Source: Rhynchopus sp. YZ270_cl-10 (taxonomy: Eukaryota > Euglenozoa > Diplonemea > Diplonemida > Diplonemidae). Taken from it: a stretch of DNA of 64,000 nt. Both the position numbers and the translations under genes were made by a program. Below, piece after piece: positions 43,791-54,123 of the stretch; the first letter of the stretch is position 1, and every line of letters starts with the position of its first letter. The notes below the pieces were generated by a model. It was not told the origin of the DNA and made no database searches. It worked only from the letters and a program-made list of their open reading frames with translations. The stretch is from contig OZ037873.1 of assembly GCA_964035575.1 (NCBI GenBank), positions 930,001 to 994,000 on the forward strand. Reading direction: 5' to 3'.

Positions 43791-45802
43791 AACCGACGAT
43801 GCTCTGCGTGCGCATTATATTTTATTTTTATTTTGCGTAAGCCGACTGAGCCTGTGAGGATTGGGTTCATCTTCTGAATTTTTATTTTGTCTTTTTTTTT
43901 TTTTTTTTGTCTATTTCTCAGTCGCGGCAAATGTATTGTGACAGGCACCCCCTCTCAAACGTTTTTTGTTCCTGAATTGAAAGTACAGTCGTATATGTGC
44001 ACAGTTTTTATTTTTGCGGTGCATATTGAGATAATTTTATTTTTTGAACGATTACCTAGCTAGTAGGCGTGTTGAACGTTATTGGCACGTGAGCCTACAA
44101 CGCCTTCCCTGTTGCTGCCGCGTACTGCGGTTTATTGTTGGTCTACTCAGCGGGTTACATCCCTGGATCTTAGACGCGAGGGGATATGCAGACAGCACAT
44201 ATCACCCCTCATAATTATTCCTTTTTTTCTCATTGAGTTTGGCAGACACGCTATTGTGTTCGGACACATTGTCTTTCTTGAATCTTTGACTCGTGCATCT
44301 CCCCTTCCCAAGGGGGTTCGATAACCACAGAGTCAGTGACTGCGTCCAGAGGCGGTTTGCACTGTCAACTTCACTTCTTTTCCCCCCTGTCCTCCTTTAT
44401 CACTGCATAGCCTTTGTCTTTCTGTTGGGGTATGCGGGACTTCCCTTAGTCCTCAGGGTCTAAACGCCCCTGCCCTCTTTTAAGCAAGTTCACCCTGGCA
44501 GGGTATATAAATGCTGGGTCAGGCTGGCTCCCCTATGCTATGATGGGTGCTCGCACCCGGAGCATAAATGGCCAGTGGTCAGGCCAGAGTCGCTCTGCGG
44601 AGTCTCTCTGCCACGCCTTTTGGTTACGGTGCGTTGTAAGGACGTCCATGTAAATCCCTAAGAGAAAGGGTGAGGCCCAACTGTCGGTCCACGGGACGCC
44701 AAGAGCGAGATGTTGTGACCCCGCCCACCCCTTTTTGTGTTTTTGGGTGTGTAGACTATCGTGCACCAAGCGTTGGGTGCGGCGAACTGCAGTGCCTGTA
44801 AGCTCACAACTCTTCAAACGGAAGGTGGGCCGCCGGCTGACGAGCGGTTGTACCGCCCCCGTTCTCTTACGGTACGGGTAGGTCTACTTAGGGTTTTTTT
44901 ATACAAATTCTAGCATTTACTTTTCTTTTTCTACGTTGCAAAACATCCAATAAAAAAAAGCAAGGGTACCTTTTTCGCACCCTCTTTACCTTCTTTTTCG
45001 TTTAGAAAAGAAAGTATATGAAATAATTACATCTTCTGTTGTTGGCCGCAGGGTACTTGGGCTGGCATCGTACGTGGGTCAGTCGGATGCCTGCATTAAC
45101 AACTTTACTTTTTGTTTTATATTTTGGCCGTTAAAAAAGGCTGAGGCTGAAAGAGGTCGTGCGGTTTGCCGAGCGGTTGTGAAGCCAGCACATCGTTACC
45201 CACACTTTGTTACGCCTCATTTTTTGCATAACTAAGTGTACCTTCGCAAATTGACCCAAATTTAGGAGGTCGTGACACGTGATTTCCATGTTATTTCACT
45301 TGTCAAAGGTGCCTCTAGACCACGTCGTGTGGTGAGGTGACCCCCCCCGCCCCCCCCCTAGAAGCTCTTTGTTTTATTTATTCTTTCAGTGCCTGCGTCC
45401 CAGAAGCGTTTGCACTATCAACTTCACTTTATTTTGCCTCCCTCGAACATTTCTCGTAGAACATATAGCAGTACACCACTAATCACATCGATTTTTTCTC
45501 TCTCTTTGGGAAGCGTGGGTATACAGTATACAGAACACATTTAGTGTCAAAATGTGTTCAGTTTTACAGTAGTTTACAGTAGTTTTTTTTTTTTTTTAAA
45601 CGGGATTGGTATTGTTGGTGGGCCCTCTCGTCCCCTTATCCCCCTTCGCCCCCTTTTGAGTGCTGCATACACATTTGCATAATTCATGAACGGCACACCC
45701 CGTGCAGAAGTGCGTACAGTAGTAGCCTAGTCGAAAAGGCATAGTTTTGCTTCCTATTTATCTTTTCTGTCTCTGGCACCCAAACAACAACAACAACAAA
45801 AA
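43791..45802. other. gene-free spacer with GC-rich island
   Basis: 44505-44890 is more GC-rich than its surroundings and starts after GGGTATATAAATG, a TATA-like string. A reverse 94-codon frame (44533-44817, HLALGVPWTDSWASPFLLGI) is not recognised; a structured RNA or old retroelement end are alternatives. The composite-repeat tails GTCAGTGACTGCGTCC / GTTTGCACTGTCAACTTCAC (44333) and GTGCCTGCGTCCCAGAAGCG (45392) also lie here, as does GGGCTGGCATCGTACGTGGG (45058). Confidence 0.45.
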
Positions 45803-46191
45803 CAACGAATTGCTAAGAAAGTAACCGGGGTGTGCTGTGGAAGACCCCGGGCCAGGTTTTCGAAACCACCGTAGCATCCGGGCGCTTTGCTGGGTGGTGC
45901 TGATGCGCCTGGTGTGATGCGATGAGGGCCATCGCATGATCCACTGTGAGCAAATGGTTATCGATCCTGCCGAGCCTACGTCCCAAAACGCTGAGCAGAT
46001 CGTGCTGGATGAAGAGGACAGGTTCCCTTCTTGAACGTTTCAGGTGCGTCCCAGTGGTTGTGGCAGCGTTTTCGCATACCCGCAGAAGAGCAGAGTGTTG
46101 GGCGTGTTAGATTACTTCAACAAGGTGGAGTTCCAGGAGCGCGGGTCATATCCACAGCACACCCCGTTTTTTCCTCGATAGCAATTACTTG
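45803..46191. mobile_element. TIR element copy 1 (ATTGCTA...CGGGGTGTGCTGTGG)
   Basis: The left inverted end has ATTGCTAAG and CGGGGTGTGCTGTGG (to 45840); the right has CCACAGCACACCCCG and GATAGCAATTACTTG. The interior is related to copy 2 at 46974-47413, with GTGCTGGATGAAGAGGACAG near the middle of both and GCAGAAGAGCAGAGTG further on. The encoded frame is broken here. Confidence 0.75.
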
Positions 46192-46337
46192 TTTTTTTTT
46201 ATCTTTCTTTAGTGTCGTAGTCAATTTAGTTTCATATTCTTGTACTCTTGAATTCGCCTGTGAAAAGGTCTTTTGCACTTTCCATTTTTGTTTTTGTTTT
46301 ATATGTGCACGAGAGGTACATTACATCTGTACATTTT

Positions 46338-46864
46338 CAACTTACCTTCCTTCACCCCCCCTGTAAGGGCAACCGTAGGTGAAGTAAGGTATAGTATTGA
46401 AATCGATGTGGGGGGGGAGTAAAGGGTCAATTTTACAAAACCAGATTTTGAGGAAAATTTTAGCCGAAAATGGGCCCCACGTATAAACAACCGGGCTCAT
46501 ATTTCTCAAAATTTAAGTGGTCAAAAAATTGTCCAATTTTCGAGATTGACCCCACCACTGCACGGGCGGAGCCCAAAAATGCAAATAAGGACCCTTTTTA
46601 TCAACTTACCTTCCTTCACCCCCCCTGTAAGGGCAACCGTAGGTGAAGTAAGGTATAGTATTGAAATCGATGTGGGGGGGGAGTAAAGGGTCAATTTTAC
46701 AAAACCAGATTTTGAGGAAAATTTTAGCCGAAAATGGGCCCCACGTATAAACAACCGGGCTCATATTTCTCAAAATTTAAGTGGTCAAAAAATTGTCCAA
46801 TTTTCGAGATTGACCCCACCACTGCACGGGCGGAGCCCAAAAATGCAAATAAGGACCCTTTTTA
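46338..46864. repeat. 264-bp tandem duplication
   Basis: Two essentially identical 264-base units starting CAACTTACCTTCCTTCACCC and ending GCAAATAAGGACCCTTTTTA. A third copy starts at 63775 and runs off the window end. Each unit begins with an imperfect inverted pair (TTACCTTCCTTCACC / GGTGAAGTAAGGTA). TTGACCCCACCACTG near the end also occurs beside the 7.7 and 59.5 kb satellites. Confidence 0.95.
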
Positions 46865-46973
46865 ATTTTTTGTTCTCTTGAAATGTGTAATTTCAAGTTT
46901 TCGCGAAAAAAAATAAGAACTGATCCCACAAGGGTTGAAGGAAGGTGGTTGAAAATTACAATAACAACAAGAA

Positions 46974-47413
46974 CAAGTAATTGCTAAGAAAAAAACGGGG
47001 TGTGCTGTGGAAAACCCCGCGTGATTTCGAAAGCACCGTAGCATCCAAGCGATTTGCTGGAGGTGCTGATGTGCCTGGTGTGATCGACGTGTTGTCGTTT
47101 GTGCATTATGTGCTTCTTCCGCACTGCTCCAACGACGACGACACTGCGTGGGACCCTGTGGACAAAAACGAGCTGAAACACGCCGAGCCTGCCGAGACTA
47201 CGTCCAACAACGCTATCGATCAGATGGTGCTGGATGAAGAGGACAGCCCCCCTTCTTGAACATTTCAGATGCAGGCGTCCCAGTGGGTCTGGCAGCGTAC
47301 GAAGAGCGTTATCATACCTGCAGAAGAGCAGAGTGCTGGGTGTGTTGTAGGTTACTTCTACAGGGTGGAGTTCCACAGCACACGCCGTTTTTTTTTCCGA
47401 TAGCAATTACTTG
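46974..47413. mobile_element. TIR element copy 2, 440 bp
   Basis: Ends CAAGTAATTGCTAAG with ACGGGGTGTGCTGTGG, and the complement CCACAGCACACGCCG with CGATAGCAATTACTTG. A forward frame (46981-47259) reads VIDVLSFVHYVLLPHC and ends DEEDSPPS. Part of it may be a transposase or captured-gene remnant, not recognised. No target duplication is visible. Confidence 0.8.
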
Positions 47414-47841
47414 TTTTTATTTTCATCGTATTTTTTTTAGTAACCAGGAGCTCCGGCGTGCATCGTCCTTTCTTGAGCTGGCTCTAGACCGTGAAGAGTT
47501 CAGACAAATGCTATAAGAGAGATTGGGAAGAGCAGAAAACACTATCCGTTTTGAGTCAATGAAACGATCCTGAGCCCAGAAGATCCTCCCATATTTCTTT
47601 GGACCGGTCTATCGTCAACAATTTCAAAACGATTCTTCTCCCCCCCCCCCAAGAGAAGTACGCGTCGTGTAGCGGACTCTGCTTAGGGCGAATGTTTGTT
47701 TGTTGTGTCTCGACGAGAGGTACAGAATTCATAAGACTTTTCTTTTTGGATTTTTTTTCCCCCTCTCTTTTTGCTATCAATTTGATTGCATAATGTTGAA
47801 ATACTCTTTTCGCGTTCAGCTTTTTTTTTCCTTCCCATCAG

Positions 47842-48056
47842 ACTTCTTCGCTGCGTCGCTCAGTCATAATGTGCGGCAGAAGGCGCGAATTATTATTGTA
47901 AAGCATATCCCCCAAAAGCCTACCTATTTTATTTTCCTCCCTCCACAGTTCTCGGGTGACTTAGTACAAAGGCTGTTCTGTCCCGACTATTCCTCCAGGA
48001 GAGAGAAGGCTTCAAATCAGTGGGTCAACACAGCTACGATGGAACTGACGAAGTGA
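47842..48056 (+). CDS. candidate terminal exons of an unrecognised gene
   Basis: The acceptor CTTCCCATCAG (to 47841), an exon to 47897 (FFAASLSHNVRQKARIII), a 51-base intron GTAAAG...CTCCACAG and a last exon 47949-48056 (FSGDLVQRLFCPDYSSRREK ... TMELTK, stop) join in phase. Upstream exons are uncertain. It could be a degenerate gene brought by the neighbouring elements. Confidence 0.3.
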
Positions 48057-48101
48057 TTTTTGATGGACACTTGAAACGGCATGTACTTGCTCGCAATGTA
48101 C

Positions 48102-48248
48102 CTCGGGGTTGATCTTCGATTTCCTCACGCTCTTTTGGAGCGTCTTTGCCTCCTCAGCAGGAAGAGCATCTTCAACGGGCTTCTTGAAGGTTCCATCGGT
48201 GTACATTTTGGAGATGCGGTGGGCGTTGTTTGTCTCTGCTTCGCCCTC
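48102..48248 (-). CDS. candidate internal exon, unrecognised
   Basis: On the minus strand, ACATTTGTTAG|GAG opens an exon of exactly 49 codons ending GAG|GTACAT: EGEAETNNAHRISKMYTDGT followed by FKKPVEDALPAEEAK and SVRKSKINPE. Consensus splice signals at both ends and phase 0/0 make it exon-like. Neighbouring exons could not be linked. Confidence 0.35.
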
Positions 48249-48661
48249 CTAACAAATGTAGATTTTGCAGCTCGCCTTTGCAGCTGTGCAGTTTCAGCAG
48301 TGTGAGACAAAACGTCGTCTTCGGTTCGGTTTCGGTAGTATCCCCCCACCCCAGGATTGTTCGCAGACATCATGCAATCAGGTGAGCAGGATTTGCACAA
48401 CGGGTTGCACCGCCACGTCTTCGTTTCCCGAGAGCTCTGACCAGATTTTTTTCTTTCTTTCCTACGTAGTGTATTAAGAAACTAGACAAAGAAAGCCGCG
48501 TTCAACGAAAAAAACACTGTTATATTTTTATTGTTATGTCAAGATCAGTTGGCGGATGATATCGTCTAGTTTTCCCCCTCAGCACTCTATACATAGAGTC
48601 CTTTGGGTTGTGCGTTCATTTATCATACACAGAGCTTCAGACACACACCCCCTCTCCCACT

Positions 48662-50821
48662 ATGGAAGGCAACGTGGTAACGAAGAGCAGAACCAACACG
48701 AAGTTCCTGGCCGCGTTTGTGTTGTGTCTTCTTGCGTTCGTTTTTATTTCGAGAGCGATGCAGGGGCCAGAGGTGGTCTCCATGGAGAGCCGCATCTATG
48801 GTATAGTGTCTGCCTCCAGCCCAGGATTGATCGTCGACTTCAACAGAACACTTCCCGGTGTGAACTTCATCAATGACAGACTTGTCGCAAAGATAGGAAA
48901 AGAAAAGGCCGCCCGTGAAGCAGAAGCAGACATGGCAGGGGACAGATGGTGGTGGATTGACGACAACGCAAAGTCGATGGAGGTCTTCATCATGCCTGGT
49001 GTTTACGAGCAGTACAAAGACACAACGGACAGCATGGTGGACTTCATCTACGACATGAGTCGTGATGGGCTCTTCCTCCGTAGGAAAAGCGTAAATAAGA
49101 TCGCCCTGACAAACAAAGACATGAAGGACTTCAGTGTGACCAGTGGTGTCATGGACTACTTCGGTGACGCATCGGCACTCAACATCACCCAGGGTTACCG
49201 CTTCCACGACGGGCGTGGTGTGGCTGCGGCACACACTGCTGGCTTTGAGGTGTCCTTCACGTGTGGAGGGGAGAAGTACAACTCACCTGGTGAGCCCTTC
49301 GACGGGTTTGAGAAGAGCATTTATGAGTCGGACGGCAAGGTGATTGTGAAGGCAGTGATGCAGATTGGCGGGAAGGCTGAGGTGGAGTGGCGTGGTGTCA
49401 TGCGTGAGGACACTGTGGTGTCGTACACCTACGTCGATGTGCGCAACATCCAGGACAAACCCCTTGAGAACGTGGAGGTGCGTGTGAAGCGTGGCCTTGA
49501 CGAACAGAAGTACTCGCAGTTGTGCCAGAAGTTTGAAGGGAAGGACGTCGAGTGCAGCACTGCTGGCAGCGGGGAACTCACTGTCAACGCACTTGAGTGG
49601 TTCAGCTTCACTGTGGAAGGCAGAATGGGTTTCTCGTACGGATGGCACCACATCGTGAAGGACAAGTCTCTCGCTGGGGTCACCGTTGAAAAGGGTGCCG
49701 ACGGCAACCTCGTCACTGCGTTCAAAACTGTGTACAAGAAGAGCAACATCGCCAAGGGAGAAGTGTTCAGCGTCGAGGACCTGGGTGTGCTGACTGCAGG
49801 TGGTCTGTACAAGACAATGCCGTACGACAAGCTGCTGAAGGGGATTGAGGCGCGCAAGGAGCTGACGGACTTCTCGATTTCCTACGACTACGGGGCAGAG
49901 CTTTCGAGCATGGCGTCGTTTGCGTACTTCATGAAGCGGAGGATGTACAAGATCTCTGATGAAGAGCAGGTGAAGCAGTACATGCAGCTGAACAAATGGT
50001 GTCTGGAGCACCTGGATGCGTATTACAACAACTTCATCCTTGGGAAGGACGGCAAGGTGGATCAAACCTACGTCGAAGTGTTCCAGCGTGGAAACTCGAT
50101 GACCATCATCTCTGCGATCAAGCTTGCAATCATAAACATGAACCGCGACAAAAAAGAAATCTTCGACCGTCTGATGCTGATTCTTGATGACCTGATCACT
50201 TGCCTCCTCAAGTTCCAGCAGGATACCGGATTTATTACGTGCGAGCCTGAACATGGCTTTAACTTGGAGTGCCACGGTGCAGGCATGCTTGCACTGTCCT
50301 ACATTGTTGCCACCTACGACGTGCTGCCTTACAAAGTGGACCGTGTGAGTGTACTTAACGCGATTTCGAAGTCGATTGACGGTGTGAAGTACGACCTGGG
50401 TGCCACGGTGGTGAACGAGGAGCGGCAGCTCGTTGAGTTCAAGGTCACGGTGATGTCTGCCAAAGGCAGAGACGGCCTGCAGTGGAACTACAAGGCATCG
50501 CTGCTGCTGCGTTCACTGCACCTCCTGGAGCTGGCTGCACAGGACGGGGCACAGATCGAGCCCGCCGTGATGGACAAAGCCGTTGGCCTGCGTCACTACG
50601 TCCTTGGGTTGATTGAACACTCGAAGAAGGTCACTGCCAAGAACAACATCCGCTACCACGAGTTCACAACGTCGTTCAAAAGCCCGACAACGAACTCCGA
50701 GACACAGCCGTGGTGCATGCTGGGATACTTCAGTGAGTACGAGAGGCTGTACTACAAGCTCTTCCACGACGCTGAGCTTGCGGAGCTGAAGTCTGAGAAT
50801 CTTGCTCTCAGACTTAGTTAG
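48662..50821 (+). CDS. family copy C: N-anchored RWWWIDDN protein, 719 residues
   Basis: MEGNVVTKSRTNTKFL resembles copy A at the start (both begin ATGGAAGGCAACG), with anchor AAFVLCLLAFVFIS at about 16-32. Its entry to the core (INDRLVAKIGK) is like copy B, the VDRVSVLNAISKSIDGVKYD segment like A, and LNITQGY / KYNSPGE like E, so it is a mosaic. EQVKQYMQLNKW and INMNRDKKEIF are private. The C-terminus ELKSENLALRLS is unique. Function unknown. Confidence 0.9.
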   Translation: MEGNVVTKSRTNTKFLAAFVLCLLAFVFISRAMQGPEVVSMESRIYGIVSASSPGLIVDFNRTLPGVNFINDRLVAKIGKEKAAREAEADMAGDRWWWIDDNAKSMEVFIMPGVYEQYKDTTDSMVDFIYDMSRDGLFLRRKSVNKIALTNKDMKDFSVTSGVMDYFGDASALNITQGYRFHDGRGVAAAHTAGFEVSFTCGGEKYNSPGEPFDGFEKSIYESDGKVIVKAVMQIGGKAEVEWRGVMREDTVVSYTYVDVRNIQDKPLENVEVRVKRGLDEQKYSQLCQKFEGKDVECSTAGSGELTVNALEWFSFTVEGRMGFSYGWHHIVKDKSLAGVTVEKGADGNLVTAFKTVYKKSNIAKGEVFSVEDLGVLTAGGLYKTMPYDKLLKGIEARKELTDFSISYDYGAELSSMASFAYFMKRRMYKISDEEQVKQYMQLNKWCLEHLDAYYNNFILGKDGKVDQTYVEVFQRGNSMTIISAIKLAIINMNRDKKEIFDRLMLILDDLITCLLKFQQDTGFITCEPEHGFNLECHGAGMLALSYIVATYDVLPYKVDRVSVLNAISKSIDGVKYDLGATVVNEERQLVEFKVTVMSAKGRDGLQWNYKASLLLRSLHLLELAAQDGAQIEPAVMDKAVGLRHYVLGLIEHSKKVTAKNNIRYHEFTTSFKSPTTNSETQPWCMLGYFSEYERLYYKLFHDAELAELKSENLALRLS

Positions 50822-50965
50822 GTGGAGTGGACAGGGAGAGAGGCAAAGTATGGGGGGGACCGCGTTTCTTGTTTTGTATATTGTTTTCGAGGGATGTATA
50901 CTTAGAGCGTCCTTGTGTACTTCTTTTTTCGATGGGAAAGTCAGCGAAATTAATTCCGAAATAAA

Positions 50966-51118
50966 TTATGGATTATAGTTGGCACAATATCCCGGTTTGG
51001 TGGGGTTTTTAAGTGCATCTTTAATGTTATTATAGAGGATGCGGCGGACGTCCTGGCGCGAGAGCTTCGAAATGGCAGCAAAAAAATCTCCCCACACAAA
51101 CTCGGGCCAACTTAATCT
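50966..51118 (-). CDS. candidate terminal exon, unrecognised
   Basis: The minus strand has a pyrimidine-rich tract and CCCTTACAG, then 50 codons and a stop: RLSWPEFVWGDFFAAISKLS, RQDVRRILYNN, KPGYCANYNP. The composition is convincingly protein-like. No upstream exon could be fixed. It lies tail-to-tail with copy C. Confidence 0.35.
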   Translation of the reverse strand, partial: RLSWPEFVWGDFFAAISKLSRQDVRRILYNNIKDALKNPTKPGYCANYNP

Positions 51119-51331
51119 CTGTAAGGGCAAACAAACTTTTATTTTGCGTTCGCGTCCAAGGGTGCCCGGACAGGCAAGTAACAAAAGTTTGTTTCAAAAA
51201 GAGGGAAAAAAAAAAAAAAAACCAACACCCTTCACGCACGCACTCCTGGGAAAATAGTGAAATTCTGTGAAGAAATAAAAGTTGCTCTTTAGGGTTCAGG
51301 ACGGCCGACGTCTATACCTTCTGCAGTACAT

Positions 51332-51400
51332 AGGCTTCGGCCAACTTTGAGTACAGAACTTTGTTCCGTTTTTGGAGCGAAGTGATTGTCGACACAACAA
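51332..51400 (+). repeat. dispersed AGGCTTCGGCCAAC repeat, copy 3
   Basis: AGGCTTCGGCCAACTTTGAG, TACAGAACTTTG and GTGATTGTCGACACAACA match 12342-12412 and the complement of 41036-41106. Confidence 0.65.
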
Positions 51401-51546
51401 CAAAAAAAAACGTCGTTTTTTCAAAATCTGACCCCCTGCCCTGAAGTTGATCCTCAGCAGCCGTTTTTTTTCTCTTTTTTTTTTTTCTTCTGGGAACATT
51501 TTTGTTGATCCCTCACCATATACTATCAATTGATTGATTGTATATG

Positions 51547-52380
51547 GGTCCGTCCGGAAACCCTCCTGGTAAGATTCATCCTTTTGGGGGTTTTTTGAGG
51601 TTTTTCTGCTCAAAACACCCAAACAACCCAATTTTTTGATACCCGCCATACACCTACCACCCCAGAGGGCATATTTTGTTCATTTATTTTGTTTATTTCC
51701 GCTCCCCCCCTTTTTACTTATATTTTTTTACGTATTTTTGGACATTTCATAAACGTGGCAATGACAGCAGTGAAGTTCACTTTTTTGTCGAGAAACACGG
51801 TAAGAATGGGTGCGACGCACACTTGGTGTCGTTTCGAACCATCTCTCTGATGATTCTTGTTGTCAGGAGATCCTTACCGTAGGGGTCATTGTCGGTGCCC
51901 TGCGCGAGCTTCCCCACACAGAGGCCTTTGTTATCTCATTCCCTCGTACTCATACGTATCAGTGCACCCTTCTTTCCATCAATCTCTTTTCTTCTGTGTA
52001 CTGCTACCCGAGCAACAGTCGTGTCATTTCAGCGTGTACTCTGACATGGAGGGAACCTGTATTTACTATGGAGTCTCCACATCCAAGGTGACCCGCAAAG
52101 CAAAAGTCCCTGGCATTGATCCAGTAGATTTGACAGAGGTCAATGAAACCTTGTCAAGGCGGCATGGCAGGATTAAGAGAAAGAGAGAAGAGATCCAGAA
52201 GAACGACAATAAAAGGCTGAAAATCTGATTAAAAAGCGAAAATATAGCCTCAGACCCCCCCAAAAACCTATTTTCATATCAGAATATCACCTAGATGCAC
52301 TTTTTGTGGGGGACATCATCAAAAAAACCCAAAAATACCCAAAAGGATGAATCTTACCAGAGGGGTTTCCGGACGAGTCC
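51547..52380. mobile_element. TIR element, 834 bp, ATATG TSD, carrying a spliced gene
   Basis: The left end is GGTCCGTCCGGAAACCCTCC, TGGTAAGATTCATCCTTTTG; the right end, read inward on the other strand, is GGACTCGTCCGGAAACCCCT, CTGGTAAGATTCATCCTTTT. ATATG flanks both sides (51542-51546, 52381-52385). The sequence left of it (AACATTTTTGTTGATCCCTC, ACCATATACTATCAAT) recurs at 56049-56105, where it continues without interruption through ATATG, as an empty site would. A candidate gene fills the centre. Confidence 0.85.
51761..52228 (+). CDS. three-exon small gene inside a TIR element, about 103 residues
   Basis: Exons 51761-51799, 51867-51929 and 52019-52228 all join in phase 0. Intron 1 (67 bases, GTAAGA...TTGTCAG) is consensus; intron 2 (89 bases, GTTATC...CAACAG) has a weak donor. 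The product reads MTAVKFTFLSRNTEILTVGV, then ALRELPHTEAFSCHFSVYSD, GTCIYYGVSTSKVTRKAKVP and a lysine-rich tail RIKRKREEIQKNDNKRLKI. I do not recognise it. The basic tail could bind nucleic acid. It may be a cargo gene or a transposase fragment; the size is too small for a known full transposase. Confidence 0.45.
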
Positions 52381-52385
52381 ATATG

Positions 52386-53032
52386 ATGAATATAGTTTTC
52401 TGTTTTTCGTCTGCTTTTCTGGTTTGTAACTTTTTTATCTAGCTCAGTGAAATGAGACTCGTAATTTTGCGGATTACCTATAAAAGTGAGTTACATAATA
52501 TGCCCTTTTTTTGTCACTCAATTGTGACCTAAAATATGTGGAAGAATGAAAAAAAAGTATCACTCGGTGAAAAATGAGCCGAAGCAAGCACACAGAGCAA
52601 CCTGATCCGCGTCGTGTTTGACACTGATTTTTTTTTTTTTTTTTTTTTTTTTTACTTGGTATTCACTCTCGTCTCTTCAGCGCTGCCGAGGCAGTGTGGC
52701 CGCTCTTTTTTGTTCTATCCAGAGTAAACCCGGGACCGTGTCCCAGCTGGTGCCGTTTTTCACATCTAGGACGTGCGGGTTGCCGTTTTACGGAGGTCAC
52801 CTCCCCGTTTGCCACACAGGGTTTACAGACAGCACACCTCCCCCTCAGGGTGTGGCAGCATCGTTAAGGACACTGGCCTGACGACAAAAGTGGAAACCTT
52901 TTTTAGGTTCCCGTGATCAGCTGACATGCTGGTCGGTGTGTTCTCTTGATGTTTTCTTTTTTTGTTGGTATCCTCTTGTTGATATGAGTAATGTAAAAGT
53001 AAAAGCAAATAAAGCTAAAAGTTGTGTTCTCT
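52386..53032. other. spacer with T-run
   Basis: A T-run of about 24 at 52628-52651, then moderately GC-rich sequence. The forward frame at 52618-52881 is not recognised. No gene is supported. Confidence 0.35.
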
Positions 53033-53779
53033 TCAGTTCGTTACAGTTGGCCTCAGAAGGTCACTCAGAGTGTCATCAGACAATCCGGAGGACACCAAAA
53101 ATTCCAGGACCACTGCTGGGTGTTGTGTGAGGAGTGTTCCCCACGAGGTGTTGCTGCACAGGTTGGCTCTTTTGTCGGTGAGCTTGGGGCATTGCTTCAG
53201 AAGGTGCTTCGCCGTCACATTCGCCTTTCCGCACGCCTTGCAGTTGGGGGTGTCGTTGTGGCTCCTGTCCGTGTACAGGAGGGGGTGTCGTCTTGTGCGC
53301 AGGAGTCTCATCTCACGCGCTCCCTTACGTGTCAGTCGTTGTGGGCGGAGTTGCGGGTGGCGGAGTTGTATCTTCGTCTTCGCTTTGGCGTCGGTGTGCT
53401 GGCACGCATATGCGCTGTCTTCGGTGGGTGTGACGGTGAGCTGCGCTGCCACCCTCTTGATCTGAGAGGCGGCCGTCATCATCGCTATGGGTTCCAGCTG
53501 TGGTACCATGGCGTTCGCGTGCCGCTTTGCCTCTTTGTCCGCAGCTTCGTTTCCAGGTAGGCCGATATGGCTTGGGACGTACTGGAAGTCTACGCGTACT
53601 CCTTTGCGCGTGAGTGTGTGGTGACAGGAGTGGGGTTTTTTCTTTCTTGCTTTGAATGACACCCAAATACCCACAGGACCTGAGGTACCCCAAAACACTT
53701 CATGCCCCTTTCGTGACAAAAAAGGGCATATGATATACTCTACCCAGAGGTAATCCGCAAAATTAATGATTTTTCTCAT
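53033..53779 (-). pseudogene. 5'-truncated LINE: RNase H and CCHC finger
   Basis: 248 open codons. FQYVPSHIGLPGNEAADKEA (His71, Glu78, Asp81) is the C-terminal RNase H motif of non-LTR retrotransposon polyproteins. CKACGKANVTAKHLLKQC (Cys180, Cys183, His192, Cys197) is the zinc finger that follows it. The LINE-like part begins only around residue 50; the earlier residues look like fused host sequence, and no reverse transcriptase or endonuclease is present. RNase H-bearing LINEs of Ingi, I or R1-like clades fit; the clade is inference. Confidence 0.85.
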
Positions 53780-54116
53780 GAAATAAAGTGAACATTATTT
53801 CACGAGGTGGTGGGTGACACAAACTGGGGCTCAACTTCACGAGCGATAGCGAGTGGTATCACGTATTCCGGTTTGTGGATCACCCAATCAGTTAATTGAT
53901 GAAGACTGACTCTCAGTGGCGTCTCACAGGCTCTCACAGCTCTCACTAACTACTTAGTAAGCTCTCAGTAAGCTCTCAGAGTCTGTGAGAGCTTGCGAGC
54001 ACCCATTTAAACTTTTCTTTTTTCCCCCCGTTTTTAGAATCAAATGAATGTGAACAGAGAGATGTGCTCTTTACAGTTTAATTACTACCCCCCCCCTTTT
54101 TTTTTTTTTTGAAAGG
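53780..54116. other. spacer with CTCTCAGT iterations
   Basis: GCTCTCACA / GCTCTCAGTAA words repeat at 53925-54000 and can pair with CTGTGAGAGC. No gene. Confidence 0.45.
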
Positions 54117-54123
54117 AACGAAA

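Noticed and set aside
44290-44345. tRNA-like GGGGGTTCGATAACCACAG (B-box resemblance)
   Set aside because: No matching acceptor, D or anticodon arms could be folded; a related string at 16446-16495 is also not a tRNA, so it is part of a dispersed repeat.
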